From NCBI RefSeq assembly GCF_000003195.3, contig NC_012873.2, forward strand, positions 10,315,894-10,379,893: a stretch of DNA of 64,000 nt. The letters are read 5' to 3'. Positions 1 to 10,543 of this stretch are shown piece by piece. Numbering within the stretch: position 1 is the stretch's first letter; each line of letters opens with the position of its first letter. Under the pieces are notes generated by a model, which was not told the DNA's origin, searched no databases, and saw nothing but the letters and a program-made list of their open reading frames with translations. A program made the position numbers and the translations under genes. Source of the DNA: Sorghum bicolor. Lineage: Eukaryota > Streptophyta > Magnoliopsida > Poales > Poaceae.

Positions 1-29
1 CCTTGCCTAGCTAGTCATATAGCATACGT

Positions 30-614
30 ATGGAGCAGCCGTGGAAGAACCAGCAGCAAAGAGACGACGGCGGCTTCGCCATGGGAGAGGGCAGCTACGA
101 CGCCGCCAACCTCGACCAGACCATGACGACGACGGACCCGTGCGAGGTCGTCGACGGGACGCTCCTGATGATGGAGCTGATGGATCAGGACGACGACGAC
201 GACATGCCCTCCTCTGATTTGCTTCTCGATGATGGCGATGTCGATCGCCAGCTGAGCCATGTCATTCGCTCCCTCGAGGCGGAGATCGGCGGCGGCGATG
301 GTGGCGAGGCGGCGGTGGTGACGACGATGGCCGTTGGTGGTGGTGGTGGTGAGAGCCTGGAAAGGATCGAGGATGTGTTGTCGGACGACATGGATGATGG
401 CGCCTACGACGACTACGAAGGTGCTTCATCGTCGTCGTTCTTATTAGCTGGGCATGATGAGGCAGAGGGTTGGTGTGTGTACACTAACACTAATAATGGG
501 TACGAGGAGGGTGGTGGCGTTCTAGAGTATGACACGACGGCTGATCATCACCATTACTACTATTGTTGCGCGGAAGGTTCTGCTGACCACATGTATCTCC
601 CCTTGTGGGAATGA
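30..614 (+). CDS. Acidic protein of unknown function (possibly the last exon of a larger gene)
   Basis: The open frame runs from an ATG at 30 to TGA at 612-614 and encodes 194 residues. I do not recognise the family. The protein is strongly acidic, with an Asp run near residues 53-58, Gly/Val-rich low complexity near residues 87-110, and a His/Tyr-rich stretch close to the C-terminus. It has no visible transmembrane segment or signal peptide. An acidic, low-complexity tail of this kind is common in the C-terminal exons of plant transcription factors, but no DNA-binding domain is present here. An AG sits just upstream of the ATG, and the window starts only 29 bases before it, so this may be the last coding exon of a gene beginning outside the window. 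The GC-rich, grass-like codon use favours a real coding region. Confidence 0.45.
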   Translation: MEQPWKNQQQRDDGGFAMGEGSYDAANLDQTMTTTDPCEVVDGTLLMMELMDQDDDDDMPSSDLLLDDGDVDRQLSHVIRSLEAEIGGGDGGEAAVVTTMAVGGGGGESLERIEDVLSDDMDDGAYDDYEGASSSSFLLAGHDEAEGWCVYTNTNNGYEEGGGVLEYDTTADHHHYYYCCAEGSADHMYLPLWE

Positions 615-916
615 GATATGGTGGTTATGGAAAAACACATGTATAGCGCGACATGTTTGTAGATAGATGCTATAGTAGTGTGTACAAATATGTAGTTAGC
701 GGATCGGATGAGATTATATTGAATGACAAGGCGAGAGGATCCACAATGATGGCAATATTATTATATATATGGTTTCTGTAAAGCAATTTTAATTTAAAGA
801 CGGTCATCAGTTGTCCAATGATTTCCTTCTCTAGCTAGGGAAGACGATGCACATCAGTTTTATGTCGTGACCATGATTTGGTTATGATTATTTCCCTTTC
901 TGATTATCATACGTAG
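615..916. other. Downstream flank of the 30-614 ORF, no gene seen
   Basis: This is AT-rich sequence following the stop codon, probably 3' UTR and intergenic DNA. I see no coding exon, tandem repeat or clear terminal inverted repeat in it. Confidence 0.5.
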
Positions 917-1044
917 CTACTGGACACGCCCTCTTTGACGAGGGCCCGAAGGCACAAAAACTTGGCAAAGGCTTTGCCGAGTGAATAAGGTTTTATCCTC
1001 GGTAAAGCCTTAAGCCCTCGGCAAAAGACGCGTTTCCAGTAGTG
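917..1044. mobile_element. Short CACTA-like remnant
   Basis: The right end reads TTTCCAGTAGTG, the inverted form of a CACTACTGGAAA-type CACTA terminus. The left end begins CTACTGGA and lacks the first bases of that terminus. Between them are the subterminal words typical of CACTA elements (CTTTGCCGAG and CTCGGCAAA types, in both orientations). There is no transposase. At about 128 bp this is a non-autonomous remnant. Confidence 0.6.
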
Positions 1045-1093
1045 TGTATACGTATGCTATGTGAACTCTAACATTGGTTTCGTTTCAATACTT

Positions 1094-1098
1094 CTATC
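1094..1098. repeat. Target site duplication CTATC, left copy
   Basis: These five bases directly precede the TG of the left LTR and are repeated exactly at 12468-12472 after the terminal CA of the right LTR. Confidence 0.85.
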
Positions 1099-1844
1099 TG
1101 TTGATGCAAAAGCTGATCTGCAAACACAAAGGGCTAATACCCGATTTAAACGTTAAGGCGTGCCAGCCGATTTGACCTTACTATCGGCAAAGATGATAAC
1201 TCGAATACTTTGGTCCCGACAACAGCGATGCGCCCGGATGCCACGGCCAAGAGGTATTCACGCGGAACTTGAGAATACGCCGAGCTTAAGTCGACGAACT
1301 CCTAAGAACTCGTAATAAAAAGAAAAATATGACGAAGTCGTCGAAAAAGTAGATGCTAGAATATGAGTAGAAACTTGTGTTTGATTGATTGATAGATGTC
1401 TCGATTACAAGGCCCTAGGGTCTACATTTATACCCTGCTCAAAAGAGCTACAACCAGACACGGCTAGAATTCGAATTCCAAATTTAACAGAATCTGTGTA
1501 CAAAACAATTTAAATAACTAAGGAAAACATAAAACTATCCTGCCATGACAATCTGCGACACTACCACGGATCAATTGGCAACCTCCAAGTCTTCCTTCCA
1601 CGTCACCGGCAGACTCCCCATCGGCAACGATCAAAACTGGTCATCGGCAGACTCCCCATCGGCAACGATCAAAACTGGTCATCGGCATAAACACATCACT
1701 ACCCATGGACTTAGCCACATCCAACAATCTTTTCATCGGCAACCACCCTTATCGGCAACTCTCTCGCAGACCAGCCACTATTGCCCCTTCTTGCCGATCT
1801 ACACTCTACCGATCCTGGGTACGTGTCTAAAAACGGTGTCAACA
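1099..1844 (-). repeat. 3' LTR of the gypsy element (left, full length)
   Basis: This 746-bp LTR starts TGTTG and ends CAACA. It contains two adjacent copies of a 38-bp unit starting at 1611 and 1649, each holding ATCGGCA. Its last 470 bp (1375-1844) align without gaps to the right LTR with 14 differences by my count, about 3 percent. At the commonly used grass rate of 1.3e-8 substitutions per site per year this implies insertion roughly 1.2 million years ago. Confidence 0.88.
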
Positions 1845-2504
1845 CATGCCCCCCAGTTTCGGAGTATGAAATCATTAATGCTCCGAAATTCTCTGCAGTA
1901 ATGATGCCTTTCCGCAATTAATTCTCCCAATTTGGTAACCAACAACCTTAATCTGAACAACCCTGGTTTGATTCCTCCGCAGATTCCTCGAAATCCTCAA
2001 CTTCCTAAACAGACATCTCCACTTTAGTCGCCCGTCAGCAATGTTACCGTTACAGAGACCTACCGATGGACTGACCAGGACGTCCTGTTCAATAAAGCAT
2101 CTTATCCTCCCAAACGGATATTCCCACTCTATCCGCCCATCGGCAATATTGCCGTTACAAGGTCTGCCGATGGACCGACCAGGAAATCCCGCACAGTAAA
2201 ATATCTCCAGATCACGACCGCTTCCTGTCAAATCACCTGCACAATCCCTTGATTACCGTGCGAACAGTTACCATATCTTCCTAAGCATCCTCAGATTTCA
2301 CGGATACGGCGAAGTGATAAGTCAGATTTACCCTTGCCCATTTGGTCCTATAAATAGCTCCTTCTCGGGTACTCCTTCCCCATCGCATCATTCCACCGTC
2401 CCAACTCCACCTTCAGCGGCGGCGCTGTTCGGGATCTCCAAGAACTCCAACAAAGCCTCTTCTTCACCAACCTCGAAGCCTTCGATCAACCTTTTTGTGA
2501 GGAG

Positions 2505-5500
2505 ATGGCCATCAACTTCACCGTTCCTGAGGTTAGTTCTTCATTCCACCTCTTGTGCTTTCACTACATCCCTGTTCATCCGCAATTTATTTTACTGAAC
2601 ATCTCCCTTTTTTTCTTTGTTCTTCTTTTACCTTCAAACCATTAGGATTTGTCCAATAAAATTGTCATTCCTACCGATCAGCCACACCTCCAATGTCTTG
2701 GCCCCTTAGGGAATCCAGATCCCACCGATCTCATTAACGCAGAAACAAACAGAATCCCCTTTAGAGCCGAGAACTTTTCTCTGGATCTGTGGAAAGACAC
2801 CTTCCGTTCTTGGCCCAGCCCTACCGTGGGATGAAAGGATTGGTTCTTGAGAGTTAGCAACTCAAACAAAGTCCAATGGGGTGAGAGAAAATTAGACCAA
2901 TGCATCAGGCTATCCATTGTCGATATGCATAGGAATGAGTCATTGCTGATAGCTGCATCTTATTTCTGGTCAGACACCCTTAATGCTTTTGTCTTTGGTC
3001 ACGACCCTGCTTCCCCTACACTTGCCGATGTGGTTATGCTCACCGGCCTAGATGTATCTTCTGCCGATAGCACCCACTTTTTTGATACCAAACCCAGTGC
3101 TAAGGTAGAAACTCGCTCCATCGGCGGTTGGTCAGGGTACATCCAAAAATACAAACGAACAAGTCCTGTTAACATAAAGGAACAGACCAGCTTCTTGAAC
3201 ATGTGGTTGGACAAGTTTGTATTTTGTGGTCGATCGGCAGGACCAACTTCTGTCTATCTAGCAGCAGCAGAAAGATTAGCCGATGGTGGCCGATTTCCCC
3301 TCGGCCGATACTTGCTTGGCGCAGCCTACCACCTCCTCCACCAAGTAACCAGGAAACTCCTGCTTGGTCAGCCCATCGGCAACTTGGGGGGTCCCTGGTG
3401 GTTCATTAATATGTGGCTCAGTCTCCACATGCACAAGCGTCTCGAGTTTGACCTCTTCGCACAGCGTTTCCCCAGGGACATAACTAAGGATTTATGAACT
3501 GGATGAGGAAGAATCGGCAACTCGCCCTCCCCTAAACTTTGGCGAGGCTGTCATAGTTCTGCCCGGTACAGGGGGCAATGCAGACCAGGTCAACCGATTT
3601 TTCCAAACTTTATATGAAGGTCTGACCAGAGAACAGCGAGCATGGTTGCCCTATGACGATCCAGACACCATGTTTCCTTTGGTCTTTCATCCGTTCAACG
3701 ATGCTCTCAACAAGGATCACGAAGTGATGATGGCACTGATCACTCCAAGAGCTATACCAGCAAACTTCTTTAGCAGTGGAAAAACATCCAATCAAACCTA
3801 TGAGTTTTATAACCCATCGGCATTGGCTCGCCAATTAGCTTTCGGCCAGCTACCGATTGCGCTCTGTTATGCCGATGTGATAAAACCCAGGGAAGCCATT
3901 ACTAACCTCCTCGAGTGGATTCGAGTAGCCTAACTGCCATCAAGTGCCGATACAGATGCAGATTTATCAGAGTGGATTCTGGCCGCCTTCATCACTCAGG
4001 CGTACAAACAATGGTGGGAAGAATGGAAGGAGCATCTGTTCTGCAAATCGGCTCTCTCGTACCGCGGCATGATCGACCCCCAGTACAAGGTTCCTGATAA
4101 CACTGTAAGTATTTCCAAACCGATGCCTCGATTCGTTCAATTCTATTTCCATCGGTAACTTACTTTTTGTATTGCATTACAGGTTGACAACGATCGCCCA
4201 TCGGTCAGCAGGAGTGGCAAGCCGATTGACCTCTTTCCATCAGGTCCGATCTCTTCAATCGGCAACAACGCTCCCACTCTGGCCGCCATCATGCATTGAG
4301 GCGTACGCCTCGAGAAAGTCACCACTAAGAGAACTCAGATATCTCCATCGATAGCTGCCTCTGCTTTGGCACAAGCGTTCAAGGTATATTCTCAAACTCT
4401 TTCATACTGATCTTACTCTCACATCTGTTGTACTTGCACTCACAAATTTCCCTTTCTGTGTTAGAACACCGGTGCATCGGCAAGGATGAGAGGCAAAAGT
4501 GCCGATGCCCCCCAGTCTAGTCAACCGAAGGGAAAGGGTGCCAAGAGTACCAGGGCACAAGCAAAGCGCCAAAGAGTAGCAACACCTCCTCCTCCCCCGG
4601 TATCTCCAATCCAGGTAGAATCTTCTCCCTCTTCTCCAGAAACACAGACACAGCAAGTACCATCTCCCTCTCATCCGCAAGAAACACCTCAAGTGGAAGA
4701 ATTACGATCAGAAGAACTCCAGCCAGAAATACCTCAGCCAGAAGACACATCGGTTGATATGGGCGAGCAGACTACCGATCCAGCAGGATCAATCATATCA
4801 TCGGTAGTTTCCTCGATCCAAACAAGCAGTGTACCCCCCCAAGGTAACACACTTCCTATGAAATCATTGCCGATGAACTCATTTCTTCTGTCTTACAATT
4901 ATTTCCGTTATTCTTTCAGCTGACATAGTTCCATCGGCACCTCTAGCCGATCAACCTGTGGTTCCATCGACATCTTCCAGTCAGAGGCAAGAAATCGCCC
5001 TGAAACAAGTGAGTTATCCAATTCTTGTCTGTATCATTTATCAATACTTGACCGTAGAATAACTCATTTTCTTTCCTTTTTAGGAGCAGGACTCTCCCGA
5101 TAGTTTGTTCTCTTTCGCCATCGACATCTCTGAAGATGAAGGCGAAGAAGCAAGCTCTTCCCGGGCAGTTGGCATCACATCGGTAGAGGTCAGGGCAAAG
5201 CTGGAAGAACTATCGGCTCTCTTCCATCAAGACACAACCCAACTAGTTGATGACTCTGATCCGGCCAAGGCTTTATTCAAGACCCTGAGAGGCCAAATCC
5301 CCGTCGATGCCGAAGAAGTTCTCTTCCAAGCAGCACATCTGGAGAGCCGTCAACTGCAGTACCAGAGGGCTGCCTAGCGCCTTGCCGATAGAGCGGCTCA
5401 GACTCAGCTTTCTGAGGAGATGATGAAGGCAAAGCTTCTTACCGATGAGAAGCATAAGTGCATTGGCGCCTTGAAGTCCTCAGGAGATGCACCGAAGCAC

Positions 5501-5779
5501 AAGATCTCTGATCTGTCAGCAAGAAGAGAAGCCCTGTTGGCAGAGCTTAAGCAAGTGGAAGAAGCCTTGTCCCAGGCTCGGCAAGAGGAAAACCAACTGC
5601 CTGAGGCAATCAAACTCCTTGAGCAAGAGCGAAACGTCCACGGCCGTAAAGCGCTGCAGTTGAAGAAGAAATTAAAGCCGGTGGAAGGTTCTGCCGATGA
5701 AGACATCAAAGAGATAGAAGCAGCCAACCAGATCAGTTTGCGTGCTATATCAGCGATCCAGGCGTTGCTGAACATGTGA
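2505..5779 (+). pseudogene. Antisense plant-mobile-domain (aminotransferase-like) plus coiled-coil gene inside the gypsy element
   Basis: Six exons with GT-AG borders can be read: 2505-2531, 2646-4104, 4183-4383, 4465-4843, 4920-5008 and 5084-5779. The large second exon matches the plant mobile domain (PMD), with the typical ASYFWS, FGHDPASPTLADVVMLTGL and LGRYLLGAAYHLL segments (3024 onward). Exon 4 is Pro/Ser/Gln-rich, and the last exon is a Glu/Lys/Leu-rich coiled coil (5420-5779). PMD genes are known from plant transposons and as domesticated nuclear proteins such as MAIN/MAIL1. This copy is broken by in-frame stops at 2832 (TGA), 4297 (TGA) and 5375 (TAG) and by frame changes near 3490 and 3930. 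It lies tail to tail with integrase, 157 bp apart. Because it is antisense to the element, its introns would not be removed from the genomic RNA. Confidence 0.8.
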
Positions 5780-5936
5780 ATTCTTCATCGGCATCATACT
5801 TGCTTCTTCCTTTTGAACACTCTTAACATGTTGGTCTGGCCAATAGGACTGTTATCGGCACTTTTCTCAAAATATTAAGTCAGGTCCCAGACACATTTTG
5901 ATCCAGCCGATAGGAATGTTATCGACACTTAAACTT
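5780..5936. other. Convergent spacer between the antisense gene and integrase
   Basis: This 157-bp spacer separates two converging coding regions. It is T-rich and repeats the CCGAT/ATCGG words seen throughout the element. I identified no distinct polyadenylation signal. Confidence 0.5.
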
Positions 5937-6985
5937 TCATGCATCGACGCATATGCTTGGGTAGTACTTCTTTAGATACTTGCCATTTAATGCTCTGGGA
6001 AATTCAACTCCTTCGAGAGTTTCTAAAATATAAGCATTACCAGGAGCCGATCGACTTATCCAATAGGGACCCTCCCAATTGGGAGACCACTTCCCAAATT
6101 TTGAACTTTTAGTCCCGATCGGTAAGATTAACTTCCACACTAAGTCTCCATCGGCAAATTCCTTAGCCTTTACTTTCTTATCATACCATCTGGCAACCCT
6201 CCTCTTATTCTCTTCTATACTCATCAAGGCTCTTAGCCGATGCCCCGCCAAGTCATCTAACTCGTCTGTCATCAAAGTAGCATAATCATCGGCAGCCAAT
6301 TGATCTTGAAAAGATAGTCGCCTAGATCCAGCCTTAATCTCCCAAGGTAACACAACATCATGCCCATAAACCAATTGATAAGATGAAACCTTAGTCGATC
6401 CATGACAAGCCATCCGGTACGACCATAAAGCTTCGTTCAACAATGTATGCCACTTCCTAGGATTTTCTTCAATCTTTCGTTTGATAAGCTTGATGATCCC
6501 TTTGTTAGACGCCTCGGCCTGCCCATTAGCTTGAGCATAGTAAGGAGAAGAATTTAATACTTTAATTCCCATACCGATTGCAAATTCATCAAACTCCCCT
6601 GATGTGAACATAGTGCCCTGATCGGTAGTAATCGTCTGAGCAATTCCAAATCGGTAAATGATGTGCTCTTTCACAAAATCAATCATATTGGCCGATGTAA
6701 CTTTCTTCAAGGGAATAGCTTCAACCCACTTAGTAAAATAATCGGTGGCCGATGAATTTATGCCCCTTGCTGGATGGTGGATAAATTTGACCGATTAAAT
6801 CAATAGCCCATCCTCGGAACGGCCAAGGTTTAATAATGGGATTCATGGTCGATGCGGGTGCTCTTTGAACATTGCCAAATTTCTGACATCCTTGACATCC
6901 CTTGAAATATTTAAAGCGATCTTCAAGTATAGTCGGCCAATAATACCCATTCCTCCTAATCATCCACTTCATTTTAAAAGCCGAC
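5937..6985 (-). pseudogene. Gypsy integrase
   Basis: Two blocks are readable: 6972-6730 and 6710-5937. The first continues the HHCC zinc finger that starts upstream (HEGVCGAH, then CQGC) and holds the first catalytic Asp in WAIDLIGQ. The second holds the second Asp in TTDQGT and the Glu in NGQAEASNKG, then a C-terminal region rich in Trp and Lys. An in-frame TAG at 6985, best explained as a mutated CAG, separates it from the RNase H frame, and a frameshift near 6740-6755 splits the core. It acts on the cDNA ends to integrate them; this copy cannot make a full protein. Confidence 0.88.
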
Positions 6986-7728
6986 TAATGTGCTCCACAT
7001 ACCCCTTCATGGATTTCTCCCATCAAACCTTTAGCCTCATCACCACCTAAGCATCTGAGAAGAACCCCATCAATAGTTCTGTAATACAATTCATCTTCGA
7101 GGAGCACATACTTGGTGGCCTGAAACCGAACACGCCTTTCAACTTTCTTAGATGGATCCTTTAGATAATCAACAATTTCCTTTCTCCAATCATCGGCACC
7201 AATTGCCGATACTGCATTAATTATAGGTTGATATCCTAAGGCATGCTGAGCCAATCGATTGGCCTCTTCGTTATGCAATCGAGGAACATGCTCTAACCGG
7301 AAATCCTTGAATTCCTTTAACAGTTGCATACTCTTTTCATAATAAGTTATCAAGACCTCACTTCAGCATTCATAGTTTCCAACAAATTGATTTATAACTA
7401 GTATAGAATCCCCGAAGATCTCCACGACGTCAGCATGAACTTCCCTCAGTAATTCCAGACCCTTTATCAAAGCTCGATACTCAGCTTGATTATTTGTGGA
7501 CGTGGCAACAATCGGCAAGGAGAACTCATACTTCCTCCCTCGAGGGGAAATTAATACTATGCCGATTCCTGCCCCCCGGTCACATGTGGATCCATCAAAG
7601 AAGAGCGTCCAAGGTACAATTTCCAAAGCCCCCACTGTACCGCAATGTTGAGTTACAAAATCGGCCATAATCTGTCCCTTAACCGCTTTAGCCGATTCGT
7701 AACGCAAATCGAATTCTGACAGCGCCAA
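6985..7728 (-). pseudogene. Second (archaeal-type) RNase H and linker to integrase
   Basis: The frame from 7728 to 7363 holds an RNase H fold with catalytic residues in LFFDGSTCDRGAG (Asp), NNQAEYRALIKGLELL (Glu) and IFGDSILV (Asp). The frame stops at 7363 with TGA where a Trp codon is expected, then continues in the same frame (7353-6985) through HNEEANRLAQ to the start of the integrase zinc finger. A second RNase H after the first is the diagnostic Tat-lineage arrangement. It is separated from the RT block by a 1-bp frameshift near 7735-7745. Confidence 0.85.
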
Positions 7729-9163
7729 AATCCACTGATCCTGCCACTCATGATCGGCATAGACAACATGTATCGGACCACATCATCTTTGCAAATAACC
7801 GTGCATTCGGCCGATAGCAAATAATGCCTTAATTTAATACAGGAGAAGTACAAGCATAAGCACAGTTTCTCAATAGCCGAATACCTGGTCTCAGCATCAA
7901 TCGACCTCCTGCTTAAATAGTAAATCACACGTTCCTTCCCTTCAAATTCTTGAATTAAAGCCGAACCGATGACCATCCCATCGGTAGATAAATACAATCT
8001 GAAGGGTTTCCCTTGCTGAGGTGGAATCAGAACTGGAGGATTTACCAAATAATTCTTGATTTCATCTAGGGCCAACTGTTGTTCTTTTCCCCAAACAAAC
8101 TCTTGATCGGCCTTCAACTTAAGCAAAGGACTGAAAGCACGAATTTTACCAGACAAATTAGATATAAACCTTCTGATAAAATTTACCTTGCCGATCAAGG
8201 ATTGGAGCTCAGTCTTATTGGTGGGGGCAACTATTTTGTTGATAGCATCAATGGATCTTCGACTAATTTCAATCCCCCTTTGATGCACCATGAAACCAAG
8301 AAATTGTTCTGCCGATACACCAAATGCACACTTATTGGGATTCATTTTCAAACCATGCTTCCTTGTGCATTCTAACACTTTTCGCAAATCGGCAAGATGC
8401 TTTGCGAAATCTCCAGACTTAACCACCACATCATCAATATAAATTTCCACCAGCTTGCCGATGAACTCATGAAATATAAAATTTATGGCTCTCTGATAAG
8501 TAGCACCAACATTCTTCAAGCCAAAGGTCATGACTATCCATTCAAACAACCCAACATGACCAGGACATCTGAATACAGTCTTTGGAATATCCTCTTCAGC
8601 CATGAATATTTGATTATATCCTGCATTACCATCCATGAAGCTGATGATCCGATGCCCAGCTGCAGCATCAACTAGTAGATCAGCAACCGGCATTGGGTAA
8701 CCATCCATCGGCGTAGCTTTATTGAGATTCCTGAAATCAATGCAAACCCGAAGCTTTCCATTTTTCTTGTAGACTGGAACAACATTGGAAATCCACTCGG
8801 CATACCGACACTGCCGAATAAACTTGGCTTCAATAAGCTTGGTTATTTGGGCCTTAATATCAGGAAGAATATTAGGATTACATCGGCGAGCTGGCTGTTG
8901 ATGCGGCCGAAACCCAGACTTGATAGGCAACCGATGTTCAACAATAGATCGGTCCAAACCAGGCATCTCAGTATAATCCCAAGCAAAGCAGTCTTTATAT
9001 TCCTTTAATAAATCGGTCAACTGTTGCTTACACTTAGAATCTAACTTAGCACTAATAAAAGTAGGTCTAGGCTTATCACCACTACCTATATCTACTTCTA
9101 CCAAATCATCGGCCAATGTGAACCTCTGGCCTAACTTTCCATCATCGGCGAACCTATCCATTA
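7653..9163 (-). CDS. Gypsy reverse transcriptase and first RNase H
   Basis: The open frame encodes 502 residues. The RT core runs from about residue 80 to 260, with VYKKNGKLRVCIDFRNLN, FMDGNAGYNQI and MTFGLKN, and the catalytic YIDD at residues 241-244. The RNase H domain follows, with the first Asp region in FRLYLSTDG and Glu in RYSAIEKLCL. The ATG at 9161 overlaps the TAA that ends the protease frame (TAATG). The last 30 or so residues are out of frame because of a 1-bp shift near 7740; the true continuation is in the next frame. The RT itself looks undamaged at the sequence level, although the element as a whole is dead. Confidence 0.88.
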
Positions 9164-10147
9164 AAAACCTTCATCAGAACCGACTGCTTGGATCGGTGGA
9201 ATTTCATAATCGGCAACCTTGAGAAAATCTTTTTCCCAGACTTCTCCTGAAATACACCTAGTTCTTTCGTAGGTGTCTGCTTCTGCCGATGCAATAACAT
9301 AAGAAGAATCCCCCGGGACAATTTCAATCTTGTCACCTACCCACTGAACCAAGCATTGGTGCATTGTAGATGGGATGCAACAATTGGCATGAATCCAATC
9401 TCTTCCCAACAGTAAGTTATAAGCACCCTTTCCACTGATCATGAAGAAGGTTGTCGGCAAGGTTTTGCTGCCGATGGTCAACTCAACGCATATTGCCCCC
9501 TTAACTGGAGACACGTTCCCTTTAAAATCTTTGAGCATCATATCGGTCTTGGTGAAATCCTGATCTCCTTTCCTAAGCTTCCGATACACTGCATAAGGCA
9601 TGATGTTAATAGCCGCTCCACCATCAATCAGAATCTTAGTCATCGGCTGACCATCCACTCTTCGTTTGACAAACAAAGCCTTAAGATGTTGCCTTTCATC
9701 ATCGGCAGGCTTCTCGAAGATGGCTGTCATCGGATCTAGAGCCAACTGAGCTATCTGGTCAGAAAACTCTAACTCATCATCACTGGATGGCGCAAGGAAC
9801 TCTTTTGGTAACATAAAGACCATGTTGACATCTGCCGATGGACCTTTCCCCTTGGGATCTGATTGCTGTTGATTCCCAGACTGGCTAGAGTTCTCACCCT
9901 TGCTTAACTCTTCTCGCCTTTCGCGCTGCAGCCTTCTCTTTTGTGTCCTGGTCAACCCTTTTGGACACCATAGAGGGAGTTGTTGTTGCCTTACCGATGG
10001 GCGATGATATTCTCTTGACTCCATCCGATAAGTATTGGCGTCCCGACAGAAAACGAACTTATCGGGAACCCGCGCATTAGCCATCTCTTCGAGTTCCTCC
10101 TGGTTCCTGGGAAAATACTGAACACGATCGCCAAGCCTGTCGTGCAC
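9161..10147 (-). CDS. Gypsy aspartic protease region
   Basis: This 328-residue frame follows the zinc-knuckle part of gag. The active-site segment is LIDGGAAINIMP, with DGG in place of the DTG or DSG of most retropepsins; I know this variant from related plant gypsy elements. The flap and C-terminal part ends with LLGRDWIHANCC. The N-terminal 120 residues are charged and Gln-rich. The frame ends with TAA overlapping the ATG of the RT frame. Confidence 0.82.
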   Translation of the reverse strand: MHDRLGDRVQYFPRNQEELEEMANARVPDKFVFCRDANTYRMESREYHRPSVRQQQLPLWCPKGLTRTQKRRLQRERREELSKGENSSQSGNQQQSDPKGKGPSADVNMVFMLPKEFLAPSSDDELEFSDQIAQLALDPMTAIFEKPADDERQHLKALFVKRRVDGQPMTKILIDGGAAINIMPYAVYRKLRKGDQDFTKTDMMLKDFKGNVSPVKGAICVELTIGSKTLPTTFFMISGKGAYNLLLGRDWIHANCCIPSTMHQCLVQWVGDKIEIVPGDSSYVIASAEADTYERTRCISGEVWEKDFLKVADYEIPPIQAVGSDEGF

Positions 10148-10543
10148 ACTGAGCTTGCCCCCCAGCCGATCATGAACGGACGCTCTCCCCCTAATCGGCC
10201 CATCAAATCGCCGATTATCATCGTGATAGCGCCGATCCGATCTGTCATACCGATCATAACCGTTGCACTCAGGACAATCTCTGATAGTTGGAAGCTTGAT
10301 ATTCTCCTCCCAGCAATGGATGAAGAACGGACAATTCTAGTGATCCCTATGCCGATTTCACTCTTGTCGGCGTCTTTCTTCTTCCCAACGATAATCTTCC
10401 TGTTGGCACCGATACCGATCCTCACGTTGTTGCCAAGTTTCCCGAGGCCTTCTGTGAGTTATCACGATACCAGATCGGGGAGGCCTTCCTGAATTAGTTC
10501 CTTCCTGGATTAAGCCTTTTCCTTTTGCATCGGCAGTAGTGAC
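10148..10543 (-). pseudogene. Gag C-terminal zinc-knuckle region, frameshifted
   Basis: Reading across frames on the minus strand shows a basic segment with closely spaced Cys and His residues (CPFFIHCWEEN, then DCPEC), resembling a nucleocapsid zinc knuckle, followed by repeats rich in Asp, Arg and Tyr. No single frame spans the region, so at least one indel is present near 10540 and others may lie within it. Confidence 0.6.

Noticed and set aside
1545..1901. Plus-strand frame of 118 codons in the left LTR (also at 12168-12554)
   Set aside because: It lies within LTR sequence, includes the 38-bp tandem units and has no domain.
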